This document shows positions 26,401 to 37,097 of a stretch of 64,000 bases of DNA, in pieces; within the stretch, counting starts at the first letter, position 1; the number at the start of each line of letters is the position of its first letter. Made by a program: the position numbers and the translations under genes. Below the pieces are notes generated by a model. It was given only the letters and a program-made list of their open reading frames with translations. It was not told where the DNA came from and searched no databases. Location of the stretch: positions 41,773,178-41,837,177 of the forward strand of contig CP141143.1 of assembly GCA_035235625.1 (NCBI GenBank), read 5' to 3'. The stretch is from Saururus chinensis (Eukaryota; Streptophyta; Magnoliopsida; Piperales; Saururaceae).

Positions 26401-29400
26401 TAAATTGACAAAGTGAATCTATAATTTGATGTTTCTTCCATATCTTATATAATTTCATTTCCTTAACTATATTTAGAACAATGCACCAAAGCTTAGCACG
26501 AATGAATATTTAATTATTTTAAATAAAAATGTACTCATTTGCTAAATTTTAAATGAATGAATTAAATGTACTAAATGATGAAGCAATCAGACCACTTTTA
26601 GTCAAGTTATATCCTTTTCCTTGATTAAAACCGAAGTAAGTTAAGAATGTGCACAAATAGTTAAATTGTTTAAAGTTTAAAGAGACCTCTCATTCATTTG
26701 TTATGTTCGTAATAACAAATTAAATTGACAAAATGATTCCACAATTTAACCATTTTTCCATAATTTATACGATTTCAATGGCTTAACTAGATTTTAGAAC
26801 AAAGTTCTAAAGCTCGCCTCAAATGTATATTTAATTATTTTAAATAACTATGTCCTTATTTTTAAGTTAAAAATAATGAAATAAACATAGTAAACAATGA
26901 ACCAATCAAACGACTTTTAGTTAAGTTATATCTTTTTTTGATCGATTAAAACCCAAGTAAGCTATGAATGTGCACAAATTGTTATATCATTTAAAATTTA
27001 AAGAGACGTCTTATTCAATTGTTACGTTCGTAATAACGAATCAAATTTAACAAGTGATTCTACAATTTGACCATTTATCCTTAACTTATATGATTTATTC
27101 GCTTAACTAGAATTAGAACAAACTGCCATAGCTCCTCATGAATGTATATTTAATTATTTTAAATGAATACGTACTCATTTGCTAAGTTCCAAAAAAATAA
27201 ATTAAACGTACTAAATGACGAACTAATTGGACCCCTTTTTGTGAAGTTATATCCCTTTAATCAATTTAAGACCGTAGTAATTTAAGAATGAGCACAAATC
27301 ATTATATCTTTCAAAGTGTGAAGAGCCCTCTAATTCATTTGTTATATTCATAATAACAAATTAAATTAACAAAGTCATCCCACAATTTAACTGATCTTCC
27401 TTAACTTGTATGACGAACAGCAAAGCTCGTCATGAATGTATATTTAATTACTTTAAATGAATACGTACTCATTTGCTATGTTCAAAAGAATGAATTAAAC
27501 ATACTAAATGATGAACTAATCAGACCCCTTTTGGTCAAGTTATGTCCTCTTGATCGATTCAAACCAAGGTATGTTAAAAATGTACAAAAATCATTATATC
27601 GTTTAAAGTAAAGAGACCTCCTATTCATTTGTTGCGTTCATGATAACAAATCAAATTAACAAAGTGATTCTACAATTTGACAATTCTTCCTTAACTTATA
27701 TGATTTTATTCGCATAACTAGATTTGGAATAAAAATACCATAGCTTGTCATGAATATATATTTAATTATTTTAAATTAATACGTAACAAAGCACTAAAGC
27801 TCGTTATGATTGAATATTTAATTGTTTTCAATAATTGCATACTTATTTGCTAAATTTGAAAGAATAGATCAAAAGTACTAAATGATAAACCGATCGGCCC
27901 AGTTTTGGTCAAGTTCTATCCTTTTAATCGATTAAAACCGAAGTTAAGAATATACATAAATTGTTATATCGTTGAAAGTTTAAATAGACCTTCCATTCAT
28001 TTGTTAAGTTCATATTTTCAAAGCGATTCCATAATTTGACCATTCTTCCTTAATGTATATAATTTGATTCACTTAACTAAATTTAGAACAAATCAACATA
28101 GCTCTTCATGAATGTATATTTAATTGTTTTAAATGAATATGTAAACATTTGCTAAGCTTAAAACAATGAATTATACGTACTAAACAATGAACCAATCGGC
28201 CCACTTTTGGTCAAGTTATATCCTTTTGATCGATTTAATCCAAAGTAAGTTAAGAATGTGCATAAATTGTTATATCATTTAAAGCCTAAATGGATCTCCT
28301 ATTCATTTGTTATGTTCGTAATAACCAATCAAATTGACAAAGCGATTCTACCATTTGACCATTCTTCCTTAACTTATATTATTTCATTCACTTAACTAGA
28401 TTTAGAACAAAGTACCAAAGCTCATCACAAATGTATATTTAATTATTTTAAATAAATACGTACTCAATTGCAGAGTTCAAAAAGAATGAATTAAATGTAC
28501 TAAACAAAGAACCAATCGGGCCACTTTGATCTAAGCTATATCCTTTAAATCGTTTAATACCAAAGTAAGTTAAGAATGTGAATAAATTGTTATTTCGTTT
28601 AAAGTTCAAAGAGACCTCACATTCATTTGTTATGTTCATAATAATGAATTAAATTGATAAAGCGATTCCACAATTTGACGGTTCTTCCATAATTTATATG
28701 ATTTTATTCACTTAACTAGATTTAGAACAAAGCACTAAAGCTCCTTTCGAATGTATATTTAATTATTTTAAATAACTACGTACTCATTTGTTAAGTTAAA
28801 AATAATGAATCAAATGTACCAAATATTTAACCAATCAGACCTCTTTTGGTCAAGTTATGCTTTTCATTGATTAAAATTGAAGAAATTTGAGAATGTGCAC
28901 AAATTGTTGTGTCATTGTAAGTTTAAAGAGACCTCTCATTCATTTGTTACGTTTATAATAATGAATCAAATTGACAAAGTGATTCCACAATGTAACTGTT
29001 CTGTAACCTATATAATTTTATTCACTTACTAGATTTTGAATAAAGCAACAAAGCTCGTCACAGATTTATATTTAATTATATTGAATGAATATGTACTCAT
29101 TTGCTAAGTTCAAAAGAATAAATTAAATGTACTAAACGACTTACGAATCGGACCCTTTTTGATTGATTCAAACTGAAGTAAGTTTTAAATGTACAAAAAT
29201 CATTATATCGTTTAAAGTTTAAAGAGACCTACCATTCATTTGTTCCATTTGTAAAAACAAATTAAATTGACAAAGGGATTCCACAATTTGACCGTTCTTC
29301 TTTAATTTATATGATTTCATTCGCTTAACTTGATTTAGAATAAAGCACTAAAGCTCATCACGATTATATATTTAATTATTTTAAATAACTACGTACTCAT

Positions 29401-29900
29401 TTGCTAAGTTCGAAAGAATAAATCGAATGTACTAAACGACAAACCAATCGACCCAATTTTGGTCAAGTTCTATCCTTTTAATCGATTAAAATCCGAAGTA
29501 AGTTAAGAATGTGCTCAAATTGTTATATCATTTATAGTTTAAAGAGACTTCTCATTCATTTGTTACATTCGTAATAACTACTCAAATTGACAAAGAAATT
29601 CCACAATTTGAGCGTTCTTTCTTAATTTATATGATTTCATTCGCTTAACTTTATTATAACAAAGTACTAAAGTTTGTCACGAATGTATATCTAATTATTT
29701 TAAATAACTACGTATTAATTTACTAAGTTTGAAAGAAAGAATTAAACGTACTAAATGACGAATCAATGGGCCCACTTTTGGTTAAGTTATATCATTTTAA
29801 TCAATTAAAACCGAAGTAAGTTAAGAATGTGTACAAATCATTATACAGTTTAAAGTTTAAATAAACCCCTCATTCATTCGTTACATTCATAATAATGAAT
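14495..29900 (+). repeat. AT-rich satellite array, monomer about 318 bp (right block)
   Basis: This is the same monomer and orientation as 1745-11052, continuing for about 15.4 kb (roughly 48 monomer equivalents). Checks on spacing: 'gtaag(t)aaag/ttaag' landmarks at 22364 and 22683 are 319 bp apart. Several shortened monomers occur, for example two consecutive ones near 17740-18200 that share one deletion junction. The array ends within a monomer at 'cataataatgaat' before an unrelated sequence starting 'cccttttgttatt'. No gene is seen. Confidence 0.95.
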
Positions 29901-30029
29901 CCCTTTTGTTATTAATTTTTTTTGTATTTTCCTCAATTGCATGATTAACCATTAGGAGGTAGGTCCCAAAATCATCAAATGAACATTACGATTTTTTTCA
30001 AAGTTCATTCTTTGTGTGGAACCTGCAAA
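29901..30029. other. Non-satellite spacer
   Basis: This short AT-rich sequence lies between the satellite end and the 60-bp minisatellite. No feature is recognised. Confidence 0.4.
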
Positions 30030-30505
30030 AGGTCTTATATTTTAATTTGGCCAATATGATGTATGAACCTACATGGGGGTCTCATTTAGCCTTTTATAAT
30101 TTTGATTTGATGGCTAACTTAATATGGCATCTATGAGGGTTTCACTTAGCCTTTTGTGATTTTAATTTAACGGCCAATTTGATGTGGGACCCATGGAGGT
30201 CTACTTAGCCATTTTTAATATTGATTTGATGGCTAATTTGATGTGGGATCTGTAGTGGGTCTCACTTAACCTTTTATGATTTTAATTTGATGGTTAATAT
30301 GATTTGGGGCTAATAGGGGTCTCACTTAGCTTTTTGTTACTTTGAACTGATGGCTAATTTAATGTGGGGCATATTAGACATCCACCTAGCGATTTTTTTT
30401 GTTTTAGTGGTTAATTTTAATGTGAGGCTTATAAAGCCTCACTTAGCCAATTTAAATTTTCATGCTACCTTCAATATGGAGCCTATGAGGGCCTCACTCA
30501 AATTT
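30030..30505 (+). repeat. 60-bp minisatellite, about 8 units
   Basis: The landmark 'ctcacttagcctttt' (with variants) falls at 30081, 30141, 30201, 30261, 30321 and 30381, an exact 60-bp step, with two more slightly shortened units to about 30505. Each unit contains 'ttgatggctaatttgatgtg' followed by 'gggac/gcct..gagggtct'. Phasing is kept although unit sequences have diverged. It precedes LTR-like sequence and may be the internal repeat of a retroelement, which is inference. Confidence 0.9.
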
Positions 30506-30887
30506 TCTTTTGGCTAGGTGCTTCATCTTATAATTGTGTAGTAGGATAGAGCTCAACTTTCTCTTCCTTTTCTTTTTCTCTTAGACATAGTCCACTTGAG
30601 AGACTTTGCCCACTTTGGAGGTAGTCAAGCTCCAAAATTTTTGACCAAGTCTCTTTTGATTCTTTCTTCCTTTTCTTAAAATAAAAATAAAAATAAAAAA
30701 TATCAACAAACCCTAGTTTTGATTACCTGGATATTCAATCAAATAGTTTATTTTACGCTAAGAAAGAAAAAAGTTTTTCCTTGTGACCTACCATTTGTGC
30801 TATTTAAGAAGGATTTTAAAAATTCAGGTCATATGATATAAACATTTTAAAAACATAAAGGGTAGAAACTTGTAGCCATACAATATT
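30506..30887 (+). mobile_element. Mixed spacer with a family A LTR 3' tail (about 30709-30838)
   Basis: From about 30709 ('accctagttttgattacctg' onward) the sequence parallels 55280-55397, the terminal 120 bp of the family A LTR at 52027: 'cctggatatt-aatc-aat', 'ctaccgttcgtgctattta' and 'ttgaaaaatctgggtcgtga' have clear counterparts. The preceding 200 bp are T/C-rich and unassigned. About 50 bp of unassigned sequence separate this tail from the next LTR start at 30888. Confidence 0.6.
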
Positions 30888-32586
30888 TGTAAGGTCCATA
30901 AATTTTTTGAAATTCCAAAGTTGGCCACATACAAAATAGGGTGTTTGACCCCTTTACCTCCATATAAGAATAACTTCCTAAATATATGGAATTGAGAGCC
31001 GGCACCCATGTATATAGAAAGTAAACAGAAAGATCTTTGAAATACTACCAAGAACGCGTGAATTAGAGTTTGGATGAGGGAGATACTACCATTCAAAGTT
31101 GAACATGGTGCACTAGGCTGTTTACCAGAATTAGATGCGTAAATTGCCCCTTAATTCTTAAGAGCCTAATTAGGTTGCTAAAGAGGAGTTTTATTTGCCC
31201 AAGACTTAGAGGATTAGGATCCCTAATCTCCATTGATATAAATACCCATCTAGGGCTCAATGAGAGGGGCTTTTGGGGGGTGGGAGAGTCAGAGCCACAG
31301 AAGGAGAAGGGTCTCGAAGAATTTTTAGCAAGCAGCACAAGCGATGGAGCTCCAGTGGCGGTGGATTGATGAAAACCCAGCAATGGAGGTAGGATTGATT
31401 ATTAAACCATAATTTATACATTTTCATGGTTAATTTGTATTAATTATGCTAGATTTTTTTGGACAATACCCAAATTGGTTTAGAGCAATGGGCGGCCAGC
31501 CGACTAGCCATGGGTTGGTGTGTCGTGCACAACTAGTGATTTGGCCATTGCCTATGGACCCATAGGCAGAGGTGGAATGGCTAGCCATAGGCCACCAACT
31601 CCTTTCCCTTAGTCCATGAAACCACAATGGGGAGGAGGGCGTGTAGACCGTAGCCACTATCTGGCGACAGGATTGGCTCTCCAGGAATCACTCGATACAG
31701 ACAATCTGGTTGAGCTCAGTACTTTGCCCAGCTATGGCTGCCAACTACCGCACTAGCTAGATGTTAGAACCCTTTGGTCATGCATGGAGCTATTTCCCCT
31801 TACTTCGACACTGGTTAGTGGCCATAGGATAGAGGTGAGGCTAGATTCATATGATCTATTGCTTGGAAGTGATTTGAATAGTATTGGCCTTGTGCTTGGT
31901 CATGGAAGCCATCATATTTACTAGTAGAGCACTACACAAAGAGAGAATTTCATGAGAGGGGCTTCTCAACGCAAAAGGTTCCATTATCGCCACCCAATGG
32001 CCACCAGAGGCATTCTTGGCCTCTAGCGGTGACATTTTGTCATGGGGATGGTCATGCTAGGCTCTTCCAGAGGTTGATACTAGCCATGGTTGTGTCTAGA
32101 GGTTCTCTTTCAAGGAGAAGATGACCTTTAGACCAAGGATTTAATCCTAGTCTGGTTCATAAAAATAAATAAAATAAAAGAGGACATTGAACCGGGTCCA
32201 ATTTGTATGATTATAAATGTCAAAAAAATATGTGAAAATTACAAATGGACATTGTAAGTGGAATGAGTATTCTAACCAAGTTTCATCCCTAGAAAAAATA
32301 CCAAAGTCTATGAAATGTCTTTTTTACCATTAAGTTGAACTATTGTATAACATTCAATTACCCAACTTAGGGGCTCTGGTTCAGGGTTAAAAATTGGGAC
32401 AAATCCCCGTGAGAGGTGCATGTGTACCTAAATCATAAACCAATTTACATGGTGGAGAAAAATCCCATTGAATAGGTAATTAACCATCTTGCCCTTATGG
32501 GTGAACTGTTGAGTGAATCAGGGTCAGTTCAAGGGGTTCATGACCACATGAAACTCCAAGAAAATGGCCCATGATGTCAAGAGTAC
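30888..32586 (+). mobile_element. Family A LTR, truncated at its 3' side
   Basis: It begins TGTAAGGTCCATAAATTTTT and follows the family A layout: 'gtgtttgacccc', 'agaataactt', 'gaaagtaaacagaaagatct', 'accaagaacgcgtgaatta', 'gatgagggagatac', a TATA box near +350, a variable leader, then 'gaccgggtcc'-type and 'ggggttcatgacc' landmarks shared with 53250-53660. It ends at 'gatgtcaagagtac', where a different LTR begins. The rest of family A is absent on the far side. No coding sequence. Its variable middle part has few CpGs compared with the copy at 52027. Confidence 0.8.
31237..31244 (+). promoter_or_regulatory. TATA box in family A LTR
   Basis: TATAAATA lies 349 bp from the LTR start, matching the positions of TATAAAAGG in the copies at 52027 (+359) and 59170 (+361). 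It is preceded by the same 'gattaggatccctaatc' context. Likely core promoter of the LTR. Confidence 0.6.
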
Positions 32587-32909
32587 TGTGACACCCTGGA
32601 ATTTTAATATTTTGAAAGTTTGAATGTTTGGGCCCATAAGCAAGTTTTAGGGTCCAATAGCCATTTTTCTTAAAATTAGAATGTTTGGAGTGCGATTCGT
32701 TTGATTAAACTTTAAGGTTGTTTGAAGGGTTCTAGAGATGAACGTATCAAGCCCAAGAATGTGTAAATTAGACACTGGGATTGTAACAACCTTGAATTTT
32801 TAGTAAAATTTGTAGCCTCTAATAAGTTAATTTTATAGATTTTAATAATTTCTAATTAGCTAAATATTTTTATGTGATAAGTGGCTCACATTCGATGGTT
32901 TCAATTTCT

Positions 32910-32919
32910 TATAAAAGGG
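32910..32919 (+). promoter_or_regulatory. TATA box, LTR promoter
   Basis: TATAAAAGGG lies 128 bp downstream of the LTR-like start at 32782, followed by G/A-rich leader sequence. Inferred LTR core promoter. Confidence 0.5.
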
Positions 32920-33117
32920 ATGAAGAGGGGGAGTTCATTTCACTCCTTTTTCACATATGTTCTCTATCCACTCTAAAAACTTCTATCCTTTGTTTCCAAG
33001 CTGTTTCTAGTCTAATTTCTTCTATTCAAAAACTGTTCTTAGTTGATTCAAGGGTGTTCTACGTCGTAGAGGGTTCCAATTTTCAAGATAGCTACTCTAG
33101 AGGGGGGAAACAACCCT

Positions 33118-33320
33118 GAGTAAGGGGAGGCTCCATCCAATGCTTTCGGGCCAGGAGGAAGAATTTGTACTAGCGCAAAGGGAGGCTTTGTCCACTACTT
33201 TTGGGCTGGAAGGAGGAATCGCCCCTATGCAAGGGGAGACTCTATGTGCCACTTCAAAGCCCAAAAGGAGATCTTGTCCCGACACAAGGGGAGGTTCTGC
33301 TTGCCACTCCTACGCCTAGG
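33118..33320 (+). repeat. About 55-bp tandem repeat in LTR leader
   Basis: Four units start near 33122, 33177, 33231 and 33287 with 'aaggggaggct' followed by 'ccactttcgggcc..aaggagga'-like sequence. The same kind of block occurs in the family S solo LTRs (reverse orientation at 42945-43490 and 62155-62560), suggesting the LTR families are distantly related. Confidence 0.75.
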
Positions 33321-34007
33321 AATGAGATAAGGCTTCAACCACCATTCATTACTACGGTTAATTTCAAGAGTGAAGGGTAGGTAGTTTCAAACTCTAACTT
33401 CATGCTACGACTAGGTCATACAAGTTCGTATTTCTTTTATGAGCAATTATTTCAAAAGAGATGATACTTATTAGGGGTCAGGAAAATGCAAAAATATTAG
33501 TGTATCGTACACCTCTAAAATGGATTTTATTGTGATACAAATTTTTAGATATTATTATTATTTGAATAACATTTACGAAAGATTATAACGAGATTTGAAG
33601 AGTGGTTATTTGGTATAAAGCCCAAAAACTATCATCAGTGTTTTAAGGGTAGCTATTTTGTATAAAGCCCAAAAGTTATCAGAGTTATGACTCCTAGGTA
33701 CCAGCTATTATTATGTCATATGACGCGCCCATGAAGATGGATATCGTGGAAAGATCCTCTTCATTATGATCCCGTTGCCTCATGAGCACAGGTGTATGTT
33801 GCATTGGTATTAGTGACATTCCGTGAATGATGATTTATCCTAGTTTGAATTATTTTTTGGATTATGGTTACAAACAATTTATCCAAGTTTATCGGATTAT
33901 GTGAAGAACTATTTTTATTCATATAAGAAGTGTGTTGGATTCGATTAGTCGATAACATTATTTTGAGTTGACTTTTGAATATAAATTAATATGAGAATAT
34001 ATTATGA

Positions 34008-34233
34008 ATAGAGAGAGAGAGTGAGAGAGAGAGAGAGAGTGGGGGAGAGACAGAGAGAGGGAGGGAGAGAGAGAGGGAGAGGGAGAGGGAGAGAGAGGGA
34101 GAGAGAGAGAGAGAGGAAGAGGGAGAGAGAGAGAAATAGAGAGAGATAGGGCGGAGGAGAGAGGGAGGGGGTGGGAGAGGGAGAGGGAGAGAGAGAGAAA
34201 GAGCATGCGCAAGAGAGAGAGGGAAAATTCAAA
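34008..34233 (+). repeat. GA-rich microsatellite
   Basis: About 225 bp of (GA)n with GGGA interruptions. On the minus strand it creates long Ser/Leu/Pro-rich open frames that are not genes. Confidence 0.95.
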
Positions 34234-36534
34234 GTGGGGAAGACGAACTAGGATATGATGTTGTGCTGATCGAATGGCCTTGCAGGCCGACCAAACATCC
34301 AAATGGCATTGCAAGCCAATTGTAATGCCGGCCATTTGAACGACCTTGTAGGCCAATCGATCGGTAGTACTGTAGTTTGGCCATTTTTATCCCTTTTGCT
34401 TACTTTTATATTTTTACTCTTCAATACCATTTCTTATGTTCATGTGGTGTAATTTGTGCTAGAATGAGCTATTGGAAGGGTATGTTATTGATGTTGGAAA
34501 TTATGAAGAATATTTAAGTATTATGTGAAAGTGCATGTTGTTGGTAACACATGTTAGAATTGCTATCTTGAAATCTATAATTGAATGATTCCCTCTGTTT
34601 TAGCATGATTCCAGCAAGATTATAGTATGAGAATGAACTGATATGTCTTCATGTAATGTGTTTAAATTATGGGTGATATATGATGCTATGTCTACATTCA
34701 AGTGTGGTATAAATATGCTTACATAGGTTTAGCATGAGGTTACACTTGACTTAATTGATGGTTTTCAATAGTTTTAACCCATGATTTCAGTTGGAACCAT
34801 GATTAGATGTTAATGTGCATATGTGGTATGATGATGAGTTAATTACAAGGCATGTTCAATTACTTAGAGTTAAATATTTCTACCATGTACACACACGTGT
34901 GAGGGATGATTATGATTATGTTTAGTATTATGGTTATAAATGATACATGAGGGGCTGAATTGAGCACTTATCATGAATTAGGGTTCATGTATACCTTGCC
35001 CACATATGTACTATGTTGCATGCATCATGAAATGGATTTCCGATTCATACTTTATCTAGATTAGCTGTGTTTGATCGATGGGATACAATGATGTGAGATT
35101 ACGTACCGGATTAGTCGATCGTTGGCTTATCGGAAATTAGTTAGTCCGAAAGGACAAGATTTCGATTTGAGTTCCTGTGTTGAACATAGATACTCCCCGG
35201 GTTGAGTCAAACTGAATTGAGTTGAGTTGAATGGGGACGAGTTGTGTACTTGTCTTGCAGTTGAGATTTCTTGAGATAGTCATCTAGACCCTGAGAATCT
35301 AGTGTGGTATGCCTTAGTGCACCGGTTACCATGTGTTCTAGGTTTCCTATGTGGAAATTTGGACTCTTCCTGCCATAGAAGATGTTTCTGGGTGAACACA
35401 CCCGCTCTAGGTTCTTTATGTAAGAATTTGGACGTTCTTTGCCAGAATTGTCCTGGGCAAGCAGATTTAGGGGCTGACTACCCCAAACACTTTATGTTTC
35501 CTGTGTGGAAACCAAACTAATTGTATTTCTCTCCATGATGGAGACATTCACTATTTGTTGATGACATATGTGTATGAGATAATATTATGCCCAGGTTACA
35601 TAGGTTGTGTAGGGATAATTGAGATCATGTGACACATGTGATTATAATTTATTACACATGATTTAGTAACATATGATTGAGGTTCTTATCATACAGGGTG
35701 GATGATCTATGGATGAATGATATGAGTATGCATTATGTGATTACGTGTTGAGTACACGTGTTATGCAGGTTGAATGCTATGAAGGAAAATGACTTGATAT
35801 GCATGATTGTGAATGTGTTTATGTGAGAATCACTTATTATGTAGGATGAGTTTTTTCCATAATGTGGTTATGCATACCATGATTAGTATGAATGAGATAC
35901 TTGTATGCAGGTTAATTATTCATAGAATTAGGGGTATGGTAACAGGATTGATAAAAAATGTCAAAATTAGGTGAAATGTGGATCTGAATTGGCATGTTGA
36001 TGTGCCGAAGTTATTTTCTGATTAATGTTACTATATTTCAAACCTTACAATGTTTACTCACCCCTATTTTTGTGTTTTGTTTTGGGGCTGCATTAGTATG
36101 ACATGCAGTTAATCAGGATTCCCTATATGAGGAACAACCAGGATATGTGTAGGATTACACATGGATCTTACTAGATGTCATTTTTCCTTTTGATTTATGT
36201 TATTATGATCATAGAACAGCTTGTGTAGTTTGCTATGTTTTTGACTCATGTGTATCTTCTACTTTAAGACTTGTTTGAGATTTTCTAATTCGAGCCATGT
36301 GTCGGCTCAGGATGTTATGTATATGGGTTGAGAACGAGGATTTATTTCAGAATTATTATCCTATTTCATTTTACCTTATTACTCTTGCTCAAAGGACTAA
36401 ACCACTCCATCTATGTGTTAAATACCCAACTAAGGGGTTAAAGACTTCAGTAATACAATCATGTCACCCCCATGTGGTTCGACTGGCCCTTAGATCGGGT
36501 TCTGCTCGGGTCGGGCGGGCGCCAGGGTGTGACA

Positions 36535-37095
36535 GGCTGCGAGCAAAGGTTCTTCCTTCCCAACCAAATACCGTTGCAAAGGCAATAGAGCTGGCATCAT
36601 TGATGGAGGTGGACTGCAAGCGGGTGAACGATAGGAAAAAAGGCATGAACAAAAAGCCAAGGAAATAATCTAAAGCAAGGAGACAACAAGAGGTCCGGAG
36701 GGGATGGTAACAATCGTCATAGCAAACAACAAAAGCCTCACCAATAGAATCAGTAGAACCAGAAGAAGCCTCAACACCTAATCAGTAGAAGCCACACTAG
36801 CAAAATTAGCAGAGCAAGCCGGCCCAACCATTCTTTAACAACAATGGCAAATGTCGATCATGCAACAAGCAAGCTCACCCTGGCAAGCCTTGCTAGCAAG
36901 AAGATAGGAGATGCTATGCATGCTTAGAGAAGAGGCATATTACTCAAGATTGCCCCAACAAAGGCAACATAGAAAAGCAAGAGCTGAGGAAGAAGGTTCA
37001 GGCTAGGGTGTTTGCACTATCTTCAGAGGATGCGAGAACCTCTAGTGCTGTGGTGGAAGATACTCTCCTTGTGGTGATGAGCTATGGTACTTTCT
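36535..37095 (+). pseudogene. Ty3/gypsy gag C-terminal fragment with two zinc knuckles
   Basis: The plus strand shows the end of a retrotransposon gag: a stretch matching the common 'QPNTVAKAIELA' motif of the retrotrans_gag domain, a basic spacer, then two CCHC knuckles, CRSCNKQAHPGKPC (about 36850-36893) and CYACLEKRHITQDC (about 36912-36953), both C-x2-C-x4-H-x4-C. These bind nucleic acid in functional gag proteins. The fragment is broken, lacks the N-terminal part of gag and all of pol, begins directly at the end of an LTR with no primer-binding site between, and ends where inverted satellite starts. It is a fossil with several breaks. Which LTR family it belonged to is unclear. Confidence 0.85.
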
Positions 37096-37097
37096 AA

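Larger units (their letters stand above)
32587..36534 (+). mobile_element. LTR of a separate gypsy-type family, about 3.9 kb, possibly composite
   Basis: It starts TGTGACACCCTGG and ends CCAGGGTGTGACA, near-perfect inverted termini typical of plant Ty3/gypsy LTRs. Inside are a second LTR-like start (TGTAACAACCTTG at 32782) with a TATA box 128 bp later, a four-unit tandem repeat, a GA-rich microsatellite and, near the end, 'ttactcaccc' and 'gctcgggtcgggcgg' runs typical of LTR 3' halves. The flanks 'agtac' and 'ggctg' do not match, so either the two ends come from different insertions or flanking DNA was lost. No coding capacity; short open frames here are repeat artefacts. Confidence 0.65.

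Noticed and set aside
1745-29900. Many 60-80 codon open frames in the satellite, several with similar 'LYRLKFK' or 'FxTFLTYF' peptides
   Set aside because: They are the same satellite segments read repeatedly. They lack conserved starts and are broken in most monomers, so they are not genes.
1745-29900. CRISPR-like array
   Set aside because: Repeats are contiguous 318-bp units without unique spacers, in a plant-type context.
33958-34430. Ser/Leu/Pro-rich open frames on the minus strand
   Set aside because: They are translations of the GA-rich microsatellite.
36297-36668. 123-codon open frame as a host gene
   Set aside because: It crosses the LTR end at 36534 into the gag scrap, so it is a chance fusion of LTR and gag sequence.
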